Source: Streptomyces coeruleorubidus
GTDB taxonomy: Bacteria > Actinomycetota > Actinomycetes > Streptomycetales > Streptomycetaceae
Reading direction: 5' to 3'
Assembly (NCBI RefSeq): GCF_008705135.1
Contig: NZ_CP023694.1
Location: 9,027,001 to 9,091,000, forward strand
Length of the DNA stretch: 64,000 nt
The position numbers were made by a program, and so were the translations under genes. Below the pieces are notes generated by a model that was not told where the DNA came from, searched no databases, and was given only the letters and a program-made list of their open reading frames with translations. Shown here piece by piece: positions 1 to 9,200 of this stretch (its first letter is position 1; each line of letters opens with the position of its first letter).

Positions 1-1134
1 ACGCGTGCGGCGACCCGGCCGCAGAGCGAGGCCCTGGTCGCGGCGTACAACGCGAGCCACAAGAACAAGATCGAGCTGACGGTCGTCCCCACCGACGACT
101 ACCAGGCCAAGGTCGGCGCGGCAGCCGGATCCAAGGACCTGCCCGACCTGTTCGCCTCCGACGTCGTGTTCGTGCCCAACTACACCTCCAGCGGCCTCTT
201 CGCCGACCTGACCGAGCGCGTCGACGCCCTGCCCTTCGCCGAGCACCTCGCCCAGTCGCACATCAAGGCCGGCACGTACGAGGACAAGAAGTACGTGGTC
301 CCGCACACCCTCGACCTGTCGGTGCTCTTCTACAACAAGGACCTCTACCGGAAGGCCGAGCTCGATCCCGAGAAGCCGCCCGCCACCCTGCGCGAGTGGG
401 ACCGGCAGGCCCGGGCCGTGGACGCGCTGGGCGGCGGCGTCGACGGCACCTTCTTCGGCGGCAACTGCGGCGGCTGCGGCGTCTTCACCTGGTGGCCGTC
501 CGTCTGGGCCGCCGGCGAGGACGTCCTGAACGAGGAGGGCACCGAGGCGAACCTCGCCTCCGGCGCCGCGAAGAAGGTCTACGACACGTACCGCGGCTGG
601 GTGCGGGACGACATCGTCGCCCCCGGCGCGCGCGACGAGACGGGCACGACCTGGACCGGCGTCTTCCCCAAGGGCAAGGTCGGCGTGATGCCCATGCCGT
701 CGACCACGCTCGGGCTCATGCCCGAGGACCTGGACCTCGGTGTCGCGCCCATCCCCGGACCCGACGGCGGCAAGTCCACCTTCGTCGGCGGCGACGCCAT
801 CGGCATCTCCGCCACGAGTGAATCGGCCGACCAGGCCTGGAACTTCCTCGCCTGGTCCCTGGGCGACAAGGCCCAGGTCGATGTGGTCGCCGCGCACAAG
901 GATGTGGTGGCCCGCACCGACCTCGCGTCCAACAAGCACTCGAAGGCCGACCCGCGGCTGGTCACCATCAATGAACTCGTCGCCCACGGCCGCACTCCGT
1001 ACGCCCTGAAGTTCGGACAGACCTTCAACGACCCCAACGGGCCCTGGCTGACCCTGATGCGAGGCGCGGTCTTCGGCGACGGGACGTCCGTCGGGAAGGA
1101 CAACGAGGCGGTCACCGCCTCCCTGGCCGACTGA
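1..1134 (+). CDS. Sugar ABC transporter substrate-binding protein, 5' partial
   Basis: This is the extracytoplasmic solute-binding component of a carbohydrate ABC importer. The reading frame is open from the first base, so the start codon, signal peptide and lipobox lie outside the window; 377 residues are visible. It shows features of family 1 binding proteins: an early segment on variable, polar residues (EALVAAYNASHKNKIEL), a YVVPHTLDLSVLFYNKDLY strand-helix typical of sugar-binding proteins, and a C-terminal helical region ending in VTASLAD. Two permease genes follow after 45 bases and three arabinan-type glycoside hydrolases after those, so the ligand is probably a short L-arabinose-containing oligosaccharide. 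No ATPase gene is in the cluster, so a shared MsiK-type ATPase is likely, as for other Streptomyces sugar importers (inference). The family is certain; the ligand is inferred from context. Confidence 0.9.
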   Translation, partial: TRAATRPQSEALVAAYNASHKNKIELTVVPTDDYQAKVGAAAGSKDLPDLFASDVVFVPNYTSSGLFADLTERVDALPFAEHLAQSHIKAGTYEDKKYVVPHTLDLSVLFYNKDLYRKAELDPEKPPATLREWDRQARAVDALGGGVDGTFFGGNCGGCGVFTWWPSVWAAGEDVLNEEGTEANLASGAAKKVYDTYRGWVRDDIVAPGARDETGTTWTGVFPKGKVGVMPMPSTTLGLMPEDLDLGVAPIPGPDGGKSTFVGGDAIGISATSESADQAWNFLAWSLGDKAQVDVVAAHKDVVARTDLASNKHSKADPRLVTINELVAHGRTPYALKFGQTFNDPNGPWLTLMRGAVFGDGTSVGKDNEAVTASLAD

Positions 1135-1179
1135 GCGCCTGGCCCCGCCCCCTTCCACGTCGTCCGGCAGAGGAGAGCC

Positions 1180-2136
1180 ATGCAGGTCAAGGCGCCCGAC
1201 CGAACGGCCGCCGAACCCCGAGTGCCACCCCGACGCCCGTCCCCGGCCGCCGCCCCGCGCTGGTGGCGGTCCCGCAGGGCCAAGGGCCTGGCCTATGCGG
1301 CCCCCACGGCCGTCTTCGTCGCGGTCTTCTTCCTGCTGCCGCTGCTGCTGGTGGGGCAGATGTCGCTCAGCGACTGGCCGCTGCTGGCGGGAGACCGCGG
1401 CGTCAACGCCCCCGAGAACTACAGCGACATCACCGGCAGCACCCTGTTCTGGCCCGCGATCCGCTTCACCCTTCTCTACACCGTCATCGTCACGGCCGTA
1501 CTCCTCGCCCTGGCGCTGGGCCTCGCCCTGCTCGTGCAGGAATCCCGCCCCGGAGCCGGCTTCTTCCGTACGGTCTACTTCCTGCCCAGCGCCCTCGGGC
1601 TGGCCTCCGCCTCCCTGCTGTTCTGGGGCCTTTACAGCCCCACCACCGGCCCCCTCAGCCGCCTGCCGGCGAAGCTCGGCCTGGTCGACGACCCGGTGTC
1701 CTTCCTCGGCACCCCGAACTCGGCCCTGCTGTCGACGGTCTTCCTCATCGTCTGGAAGTTCGCCGGCTTCTACATGCTGATCCTGCTCGTCGGCCTCCAG
1801 CGCATCCCGCACGAGGTGTACGAGGCGGCCCGGATGGACGGCGCCAGCCGCGGCCAGATCTTCCGCTCCATCACCCTGCCGCTGCTGCGGCCCTCCCTCG
1901 CCCTGTGCCTGCTGCTGTGCGTGACCGGCTCCCTGCTCGCCTTCGACCAGTTCTTCATCCTCACCAAGGGCGGGCCGGACAACAGCACAGTCACCATCGT
2001 CCAGTTGATCTACCGGGAGGCCTTCCAGCGGCTGAACCTCGGCACCGCGGCCGCCCTGTCGATCGTCGTCCTGGCCGTGCTGCTCCTGCTGAACGCCATC
2101 CAGTTCCGCGGCCTGCGCAACGCCGACGACTCATGA
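1180..2136 (+). CDS. Sugar ABC transporter permease (MalF/UgpA type)
   Basis: First membrane subunit of the carbohydrate importer, 318 residues. An arginine/proline-rich cytoplasmic N-terminus of about 40 residues leads into six predicted membrane segments, the first around AYAAPTAVFVAVFFLLPLLL. The ATPase-docking loop reads EAARMDGASRGQIFRSITLP, a clear EAAxxDGA-type motif of sugar permeases. The ATG at 1180 has a purine-rich site (AGAGGAGAG) just upstream. It lies 45 bases behind the binding protein and overlaps the next permease by four bases (ATGA), so the two permeases are translationally coupled. Confidence 0.95.
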   Translation: MQVKAPDRTAAEPRVPPRRPSPAAAPRWWRSRRAKGLAYAAPTAVFVAVFFLLPLLLVGQMSLSDWPLLAGDRGVNAPENYSDITGSTLFWPAIRFTLLYTVIVTAVLLALALGLALLVQESRPGAGFFRTVYFLPSALGLASASLLFWGLYSPTTGPLSRLPAKLGLVDDPVSFLGTPNSALLSTVFLIVWKFAGFYMLILLVGLQRIPHEVYEAARMDGASRGQIFRSITLPLLRPSLALCLLLCVTGSLLAFDQFFILTKGGPDNSTVTIVQLIYREAFQRLNLGTAAALSIVVLAVLLLLNAIQFRGLRNADDS

Positions 2137-2987
2137 ACCCCGCCGCGCCCAGAAGGGACACCACGGTGCTCACCCGCGCCCTCGGCCGCACGCCCTACTA
2201 CGTCGTCGCCGCGAGCCTCGCCGTCATCTTCCTCTTCCCCCTGCTGTGGAACGCCTGGGCGTCGGTCAGCGGCCAGCCCGGCACCGCCCAGCAGTCCGGC
2301 TACGGCCTCGGCAACTACCGGACCCTGCTCGACTACGACGCGGGCCTGTGGCGGTACCTCCTCAACAGCACCATCGTGTCGGTCCTGACCGTCGCCCTGA
2401 CCCTCGGCGTGTCCCTGCTCGGCGGCTACGCCTTCGCCCGCTTCGACTTCCCCGGCAAGAACCTGCTGTTCCTGGTCACCCTGGCCATCCTCATGGTCCC
2501 GTACGCGACGCTCCTCATCCCCCTCTACGTCCTGCTGGGCCGGCTCCACCTGGAGAACTCGCTGATCGGGCTGAGCCTGGTCCTCGCGATGTTCCAACTG
2601 CCGTTCGCCACCTTCATGATGCGGATCTCCTTCGAGGCCGTACCGCGCGAACTGGAGGAGTCGGCCCTCGTCGACGGCTGCGGCACGGCGGGCGCGCTGC
2701 GCCGGGTCCTGCTCCCGGCGGTGCGGCCGGGGCTGATCACCGTGGGGCTCTTCGCGTTCCTCGCGGCCTGGAACGACTTCATCGCACCGCTGATCCTCAT
2801 CTCCGACAGCGAGAAGGCACCCCTGCCCCTGGCCGTCGCCAACCTGCGGCAGCAGAGCATGGGAGCCGTCGACTACGGCGCGACCGAGGCGGGCGTGGTG
2901 GTCCTCGCCGTGCCCTGCCTGCTGCTGTTCCTGCTCCTGCAACGGCACTACATCAGGGGCTTCATGTCCGGCGCGCTCAAGGGCTGA
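2133..2987 (+). CDS. Sugar ABC transporter permease (MalG/UgpE type)
   Basis: Second membrane subunit, 284 residues, with about six membrane segments. The start ATG at 2133 sits inside the stop of the preceding permease. A longer in-frame reading upstream would run antiparallel to the first permease's own codons in another frame and is not real. The EAA loop is ELEESALVDGCGTAGALRRV, slightly divergent but with the central DG retained. The C-terminus LLLQRHYIRGFMSGALKG is the normal ending of MalG-like permeases. It is expected to form a heterodimer with the upstream permease. The GH127 gene starts 18 bases downstream. Confidence 0.95.
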   Translation: MNPAAPRRDTTVLTRALGRTPYYVVAASLAVIFLFPLLWNAWASVSGQPGTAQQSGYGLGNYRTLLDYDAGLWRYLLNSTIVSVLTVALTLGVSLLGGYAFARFDFPGKNLLFLVTLAILMVPYATLLIPLYVLLGRLHLENSLIGLSLVLAMFQLPFATFMMRISFEAVPRELEESALVDGCGTAGALRRVLLPAVRPGLITVGLFAFLAAWNDFIAPLILISDSEKAPLPLAVANLRQQSMGAVDYGATEAGVVVLAVPCLLLFLLLQRHYIRGFMSGALKG

Positions 2988-3005
2988 GGCGCACGGAAGC
3001 CGACC

Positions 3006-5000
3006 ATGACCGAAGGGACGAACCGAAGGCATGAACTGGTGAGGGAGAACACAGCGCGGTCATCCGCCCTGCCGGTGGCGCCGACCCGCGGCCGGCTGCG
3101 CCCGCTCGGCCTCGACGAGGTGAGGATCACCGGGGGCTTCTGGGCCCGGCGCCGCCACACCAACGCGACCGCGACGCTCGGACACTGCCGCGACTGGATG
3201 GAACGCGAGGGTTGGACCGGCAACTTCCGGGCCGCCGCCGAGGGCCGGATCCACCGCGACCGGCGCGGCCGGGAGTTCGCCGACTCCGAGACGTACAAGC
3301 TGCTCGAAGCCATGGCGTGGGAGGGCGGGTCCCACGATGCGGAGATCACCGCACTCACCGACGTGATCGCCCCCGCCCAAGCCCCGGACGGCTATCTGAA
3401 CACCGCCTTCGGCCGCCCCGGTCAGCAGTCCCGCTACAGCGACCTCGAATGGGGACACGAACTCTACTGTCATGGCCACCTCATCCAGGCGGGAGTCGCC
3501 CAGGCCCGCGCCCGGGGCGAGGGCGAGCTGGTGAAGATCGCCCGCCGGGCCGCCGACCACGTCTGCGCCTCCTTCGGCCCGGGAGGCAACCCGGGCATCT
3601 GCGGACACCCGCAGATCGAGACGGCCCTCGTGGAACTCGCCCGGCTGACAGGGGAGCAGCGCTATCTCGACCAGGCCGCGCTGTTCGTCGACCGGCGCGG
3701 CCACGGCACCCTCGCCGACATCGAGTTCGGCCGCGCCTACTTCCAGGACGACCTGCCCGTCCGCCGGGCCGGAGTACTGCGCGGCCACGCCGTCCGCGCC
3801 CTCTACCTCGCGGCCGGCGCCGTCGACGTGGCCGTGGAGACCGGCGACGACGCCCTGCTCGCCGCCGTCGTACGGCAGTGGGAGGCCACGGTCGCCCGGC
3901 GGACCTATCTGACCGGCGGGATGGGCTCGCACCACCGCGACGAGTCCTTCGGCGACGACTTCGTCCTGCCCCCGGACCGCGCCTACTCGGAGACCTGCGC
4001 CGGTGTCGCCTCCGTGCTGCTCGCCTGGCGGCTGCTGCTCGCCACCGGCGAACCGCGCTTCGCCGACCTGGCCGAGCGGACCCTGTTCAACGTGATCGCC
4101 ACGTCCCCGTCCGAGGACGGGCGGGCCTTCTTCTACGCCAACACCCTGCACCGCCGCCACCGCGGCACCGTGCCTCCCGGGGACCGCGCCAGCGCCCGCG
4201 CCGACTCGGGCCTGCGCGCCCCCTGGTTCGCCGTGTCGTGCTGCCCGACCAACGTGGCGCGCACCCTCGCCCAACTGCCCGCGTATCTGGCGACCACGGA
4301 CGACAGCGGTGTTCAACTGCACCAGTACGCCGACGCGGAGCTCGCCACGTCCCTCGCCGACGGGCAGGGCGTGGCGCTGCGGGTCCGCACCGACTACCCG
4401 TCCGGCGGGACCGTCGCCGTGCGGATCAGCCGCTCTCCGGCCCGCCCCTGGACCCTGTCCCTGCGCGTCCCCGCGTGGGCGGCGGGCGCGACCGCCCGGC
4501 TGGTCGACCCGGACGGGCAACGCCGTACGGTCGCCCCGGGCACGGCGCGGCTCACGCGGGTCTTCCGGCCCGGCGACGAGATACGCCTCGAACTGCCCGT
4601 CGCGCCGCACTGGATCGGTTCCGACCCGCGCATCGACGCGACTCGCGGCACGGTGGCCGTCCAGCGCGGCCCCCTCGTCTACTGCGCCGAGTCCACCGAC
4701 CTGCCCGACGGACACGACGTCGGCGCGCTCCGCGTGGACCCGTCCGCCGAACCGGAGGACGGGCCCGACGGCACGGTCGTCGCCCCCGGCGAACTCGCCG
4801 CCCCCGCCGACCCGCACGACACCGCATGGCCGTACAGCCCGCTCGACCGGGCCACCGAACCGGCGGCCGACCGCACGGGGATCACGCTCGTCCCGTACCA
4901 CTCCTGGGCGAACCGCGGCCCCTCGACCATGCGCGTGTGGCTGCCGACCACCCAGTCCCCGACCACACCCCCGCCCCCGACGACGCCCACCCGGAGGTAG
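3006..5000 (+). CDS. GH127 beta-L-arabinofuranosidase, cytoplasmic
   Basis: Predicted retaining beta-L-arabinofuranosidase, 664 residues, of the HypBA1 type (DUF1680 fold). The family's zinc and cysteine active site is present: E329 and C331 in SETC, and C412-C413 in SCCPTN. E313 in RDESF lies 16 residues before E329, as the acid/base Glu322 does relative to Glu338 in HypBA1. C412 would be the nucleophile. There is no signal peptide, so it should cleave imported oligosaccharide in the cytoplasm. The last residues are a Thr/Pro-rich tail. The gene is 18 bases after the permease and 2 bases before the next hydrolase, so it belongs to the same operon. The family is firm; specificity for beta-1,2-linked L-arabinofuranose is from the family. 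Confidence 0.92.
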   Translation: MTEGTNRRHELVRENTARSSALPVAPTRGRLRPLGLDEVRITGGFWARRRHTNATATLGHCRDWMEREGWTGNFRAAAEGRIHRDRRGREFADSETYKLLEAMAWEGGSHDAEITALTDVIAPAQAPDGYLNTAFGRPGQQSRYSDLEWGHELYCHGHLIQAGVAQARARGEGELVKIARRAADHVCASFGPGGNPGICGHPQIETALVELARLTGEQRYLDQAALFVDRRGHGTLADIEFGRAYFQDDLPVRRAGVLRGHAVRALYLAAGAVDVAVETGDDALLAAVVRQWEATVARRTYLTGGMGSHHRDESFGDDFVLPPDRAYSETCAGVASVLLAWRLLLATGEPRFADLAERTLFNVIATSPSEDGRAFFYANTLHRRHRGTVPPGDRASARADSGLRAPWFAVSCCPTNVARTLAQLPAYLATTDDSGVQLHQYADAELATSLADGQGVALRVRTDYPSGGTVAVRISRSPARPWTLSLRVPAWAAGATARLVDPDGQRRTVAPGTARLTRVFRPGDEIRLELPVAPHWIGSDPRIDATRGTVAVQRGPLVYCAESTDLPDGHDVGALRVDPSAEPEDGPDGTVVAPGELAAPADPHDTAWPYSPLDRATEPAADRTGITLVPYHSWANRGPSTMRVWLPTTQSPTTPPPPTTPTRR

Positions 5001-5002
5001 TC

Positions 5003-8000
5003 GTGCCCGCACCGCGAAGACGGCACCGCCGCGGCACCCTGGCCGCAGCGCTGGCCCTGGGCCTCCTCGTCCCGCTCACCGCGACCACCCCGGCCGCGGC
5101 GGACAACTCGGCGATCGGCTACCCGGTCTACTCCGGAACGGACGACCCCGTCCCCGCCCTCCCGGCCGGCTTCACCGTCCACCGCACCCTGCGCGCCCAG
5201 TACGAGGCCGACCGGAGGGCGGGGGACGGCACCGACTTCTGGATGGACCGGATGCTGGCCCGCAAGGGCCAGGACCCGGCAGGCGACTGGCTGTTCACCC
5301 GGGGGCGCGCCGTGTTCATGAAGGAACACGAGCCCGCGAGGCTGGGGTTCGCCGGCAAGGTCGCCTACTGGGAGAGCATCGACAACCGCTCCGCCTACAC
5401 GCTCACCCTGAACGCCGACGGTGAGAACCTCACCCTCCGGGAGGACACCGGCGCCCGCACACAGACGCCCAGCTACTGGCGCAGCGAGTTCACGCACGAG
5501 GCCACCGGCCTGAAGGTGACACAGACCAAGTTCATCACCGAGGCCAACGTCGCCGTCACGAACCTGGCCCTCACCAATGCAGGGTCTGAGCGCCGCGAAG
5601 TCCGGCTGCGCGCCACGTCCCCGTACGCGACGACCGCCGAGGGCCGGGAGCTCACCGGCGCGGTGCCCGCGAAAAACGACCTCACGACCGTCTTCCCCCG
5701 CCTCAGCGGTGACGGCTTCACCCCCGAGGACGACTCCCTGACGCGCACGCTCACCCTGCCCGCGGGCCGCACTCTCACCACCAAGGTCCAACTCGGTTTC
5801 GTCACCGAGGAGATCACCGACTCCCGGCCTCAGTACGACTCCGTGCGCACCGCCTCCCCGGCCACGGCCTTCCGCCGGCACGTGCAGACGTACAACCGCT
5901 GGTGGGCCGAGAACCTGCCCTACCTCGACATCCCCGACGACAACATCGAGAAGACGCTGTACTACCGCTGGTGGCTGCTGCGTTACAACTACCTCGACGC
6001 CGACATCCCGGGCAACGACTACCAGTTCCCCACCTCCATGGAGGGCGTGCTCGGTTACAACAACGCGATCGCTCTGACGGTCGGCATGTTCGTCGACGAC
6101 CTCAAGTACCTGCGCGACCCGGCCTACTCCTACGGCCCGTGGGTGTCCGCCGGAGAGGTCTCGAAGAACGGCAAGTACACCGACAACCCCGGCGACCCGG
6201 AGAACTGGTCCAACAGCTACACCCAGTACATCTCCGAGGCGGCCTGGCGCTCCTACCAGGTGCACGGCGGCCCCGACGGCATCGTGCGCAACCTCGCCCG
6301 CTACGCGGAGAAGGACGTCCGCGGCCAGTTGGAGAACTACGACGAGGACGGCAACGGCCTGATCGAATACGACTGGGGCGCCATGACCGGCAACGACGCC
6401 GACGCGGTGTCCTTCGACTGGAAGCCCGGGAACCTGGACCGCGCCGAATCCGCCTACGTCTACAGCAACGCGACAGCGGCGGCCCGCGCCTACGACCTGC
6501 TCGGCGAGAGCGCGAAGGCCGACGAGATGCGCGCGACGGCGAACCGCGTGCGGAAGGCCGTCCTCGAACACCTCTGGGACCCGAAGGACAAGCTGCTCAA
6601 GCACCGGCACGTCGCGAGCGACACCCTGGTGCCCTGGAAGGAGATCAACAACTACTACCCGTACAGCGTGGGCCTGATGCCCACCCCGGACGAGGACCCG
6701 CAGTACCTCGAAGCGCTGCGCCTGTGGGCGGACGTGAAGCAGTACCCCGTCTTCCCGTTCTTCACCGCCAACCAGGCGGACAAGGCGGAGGCGGCGGAAC
6801 AGGGGCACCCGGGGAGCAACAACTTCTCCGTCATCAACTCCACCGTCACCTTCCGTTTCCTGTCCTCGGTGCTGCGGATGTACCCGAACAAGTACATCGA
6901 CAGCACGTGGTACAAGAAACTGCTGTCCTGGAACGCCTGGGCCCACTACATCGACGGCGACAACCGGTGGCCCGACCAGAACGAGTTCTGGGCCGACGGC
7001 ACCGCCGAACCGCAGAAGATCGGCTACCGCTCCTGGATCCACCACACCATCCTCGGCACCACCAACTGGACGGTCATCGAGGACGCGATGGGCTTCCGGC
7101 CGCGCACGGACCGGAAGATCGAGCTGGAGCCGATCGACGTCGACTGGCCGCACTTCGCGGTCACCGACATCAACTACCGCGGCACGGACGTCGCCGTCGT
7201 GTGGGACGAACCGGGCGACGGGAAACGGCCGTACGGCCGCCAGGTCCCCGAGGGGTACTCCGTCTACCTCGACGGGAAGCTCGCCCTCACCGCCGACCGC
7301 CTCGCCCACCTCGTCTACGACCCCGCCACCCGCAAGGTCACCTTCCCCGACGGGGGAGGGGCCAAGGCGAAGACCACCGGCCTGCGTACGGCGGTCGCGA
7401 GCCCGCAGGACGTCACCTACGGCCGGAAGGACCGCGTCACCGACCTGTTCGCCAAGGCCGGCCGGGACCTCACCGGCAGGGCCGGGGACAACCTCGCCGC
7501 CGGCGCCACCGCCCGCGCCTCCCACCAGGCCGACGGACACGGTGTGGCCGGTGCCGTCGACGGCTTCACCGTCAACGAGCCCTACTGGGGCGCCCGCGGC
7601 TCGGGCAACACCGAGGACTGGTACGAGCTCGACTTCGGCCGCCAACGCACGGTCGACGACGTCCGGCTCCACTTCTACAGCGACAAACGGCCCGGCGGAT
7701 ACGCCGAACCCGCCCTCTACACCGTGCAGTACCAGGACGGGAACGGCGAGTGGCAGGCCGTCCCAGGACCTGCCAAGTCACCGCCCTACCCGCGGGCCAA
7801 CCTCAACCAGGTCCGCTTCAAGGAGGTGAGCACGGCCAAGCTGCGGGTGCTGCTGCGCCACCGCGACGGCCACACCAGCGGCCTGAAGGAGATCCAGGCC
7901 CACGACACCGGCGCGCGCCCGCCGGCGGCCCGCAACCGGCCGCCCTACGTCGAGGCCTGGCGGGACACGACGTACACCCGCCCGGGCCAGGTCAGGCTCA

Positions 8001-9175
8001 CGGGCATCGTCGAGGACGACGGACTGCCGCAGGGCGCACTGTCCGCCTCCTGGAAGGCGGCCGACGGCCCGGACGGCGGCACCGTCATCTTCGACGACCC
8101 GCGCGCCGCCACGACCGTCGCCCGGTTCACCGAGGCGGGCACCTACGCCCTGGAACTCACCGCCGACGACGGCCGGTCGACGTCGTCGAAGCGGGTCGTG
8201 GTGAAGGTCGGGGAGCTGGGGGACGGCCAGGTGAACCTGGCACCGTCCGCGACCCCCACCGCGTCCTACACCTCCGGCTGGGAGTCGGTGACCGCGGTCA
8301 ACGACGGCCGCGAACCCGCTTCGTCCTCGGACGCCCCGCGCTGGGGGAGCTGGCCGCAGAAGGGCACCCAGTGGGTCCAGTACACGTGGGACGACCCCGT
8401 CCGCGTGGCCGGCTCCGACCTGTACTTCTTCCGCGACGCGCAGCCCGGCGCGGCCGACGGCGTGGGCGTGCCCGAGTCCTGGGTCATCGAGTACCGCGAC
8501 GGCGACACCTGGCGCGAGGTCCCCGGCCCCAGCGGCTACGGCACCGCCGAGGACCGCTACAACCGGACCACCTTCACCCCGGTCACCACCACCGCCCTGC
8601 GGGCGAAGCTCACCGGACACCCGAACCTCGCCCTCGGCGTACAGGAGTGGAAGGTCTACGCCGAGACACCGGAGTCGGTGCGCGAGACCCACATCCCCAC
8701 CCTCCGCGGCACCGTCCCCGACCTGCCCGAGCAGGTGACGCTGGTGTACGCCGACGGCTCCACGGCGCGCTCCCCGGTGGCCTGGCCGGCCCTGACCGAG
8801 GACCAGGTCGCCGAGGGCGGCACCAGCGTGACGGTCACCGGCCTCGCCGACCGCACCGCGCGGCCGGTCACCGCCACCGTATGGGTCCGGCTCAACGGTG
8901 CGGTGGAGATCACCAGCATCGCCGGGGAACGCGTCACCACCCGCCCGGGCAGGCCCCCCACGCTCCCCGCCACGGTGGTCGCCACGTACAACGACGGCTC
9001 CAAGGACAGCCGCACACAGGTGACCTGGGACCCGGTGGACCCGGACCAGTACGCCGGCCCCGGAACCTTCGAGGTCGGGGGAACCGTGCCGGGCACCTCG
9101 CAACGCGCCACGGCCACGGTCACCGTGACGCCCCCGGATGACCCTCGCCCCGGAGGGGCCCTCTCCATCCGCTGA
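5003..9175 (+). CDS. Secreted multidomain glycoside hydrolase, GH121/GH142-like candidate, with F5/8C and Big_4 domains
   Basis: Extracellular 1390-residue hydrolase starting at GTG 5003, two bases after the GH127 stop. A signal peptide spans about residues 1-34 (basic RRRHRRG, Leu/Ala core, TTPAAAD). Residues about 60-810 look like an (alpha/alpha)6-barrel of the mannosylglycerate-hydrolase-like superfamily, with motifs NDYQFPTSMEG, DEDGNGLIEYDWG and WPDQNEFWADG rich in acidic and aromatic residues. After it come a discoidin-like domain (about 830-970), an Ig/PKD-like domain (about 976-1070), a second discoidin-like domain (about 1077-1220) and two Big_4-like Ig domains (about 1224-1295 and 1300-1385). 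GH121 beta-L-arabinobiosidase HypBA2 has a comparable barrel plus accessory domains and lies beside GH127 in Bifidobacterium, so GH121 is the leading guess; GH142 is the alternative. The catalytic carboxylates cannot be assigned by eye. Confidence 0.72.
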   Translation: MPAPRRRHRRGTLAAALALGLLVPLTATTPAAADNSAIGYPVYSGTDDPVPALPAGFTVHRTLRAQYEADRRAGDGTDFWMDRMLARKGQDPAGDWLFTRGRAVFMKEHEPARLGFAGKVAYWESIDNRSAYTLTLNADGENLTLREDTGARTQTPSYWRSEFTHEATGLKVTQTKFITEANVAVTNLALTNAGSERREVRLRATSPYATTAEGRELTGAVPAKNDLTTVFPRLSGDGFTPEDDSLTRTLTLPAGRTLTTKVQLGFVTEEITDSRPQYDSVRTASPATAFRRHVQTYNRWWAENLPYLDIPDDNIEKTLYYRWWLLRYNYLDADIPGNDYQFPTSMEGVLGYNNAIALTVGMFVDDLKYLRDPAYSYGPWVSAGEVSKNGKYTDNPGDPENWSNSYTQYISEAAWRSYQVHGGPDGIVRNLARYAEKDVRGQLENYDEDGNGLIEYDWGAMTGNDADAVSFDWKPGNLDRAESAYVYSNATAAARAYDLLGESAKADEMRATANRVRKAVLEHLWDPKDKLLKHRHVASDTLVPWKEINNYYPYSVGLMPTPDEDPQYLEALRLWADVKQYPVFPFFTANQADKAEAAEQGHPGSNNFSVINSTVTFRFLSSVLRMYPNKYIDSTWYKKLLSWNAWAHYIDGDNRWPDQNEFWADGTAEPQKIGYRSWIHHTILGTTNWTVIEDAMGFRPRTDRKIELEPIDVDWPHFAVTDINYRGTDVAVVWDEPGDGKRPYGRQVPEGYSVYLDGKLALTADRLAHLVYDPATRKVTFPDGGGAKAKTTGLRTAVASPQDVTYGRKDRVTDLFAKAGRDLTGRAGDNLAAGATARASHQADGHGVAGAVDGFTVNEPYWGARGSGNTEDWYELDFGRQRTVDDVRLHFYSDKRPGGYAEPALYTVQYQDGNGEWQAVPGPAKSPPYPRANLNQVRFKEVSTAKLRVLLRHRDGHTSGLKEIQAHDTGARPPAARNRPPYVEAWRDTTYTRPGQVRLTGIVEDDGLPQGALSASWKAADGPDGGTVIFDDPRAATTVARFTEAGTYALELTADDGRSTSSKRVVVKVGELGDGQVNLAPSATPTASYTSGWESVTAVNDGREPASSSDAPRWGSWPQKGTQWVQYTWDDPVRVAGSDLYFFRDAQPGAADGVGVPESWVIEYRDGDTWREVPGPSGYGTAEDRYNRTTFTPVTTTALRAKLTGHPNLALGVQEWKVYAETPESVRETHIPTLRGTVPDLPEQVTLVYADGSTARSPVAWPALTEDQVAEGGTSVTVTGLADRTARPVTATVWVRLNGAVEITSIAGERVTTRPGRPPTLPATVVATYNDGSKDSRTQVTWDPVDPDQYAGPGTFEVGGTVPGTSQRATATVTVTPPDDPRPGGALSIR

Positions 9176-9200
9176 CGATCCACGACGATCGGAGTGCGCC

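Noticed and set aside
1263..2132. An open frame joining the second sugar permease to sequence inside the first
   Set aside because: Upstream of 2133 it is an out-of-frame reading of the first permease, rich in Arg/Pro. The real permease begins at the coupled ATG 2133.
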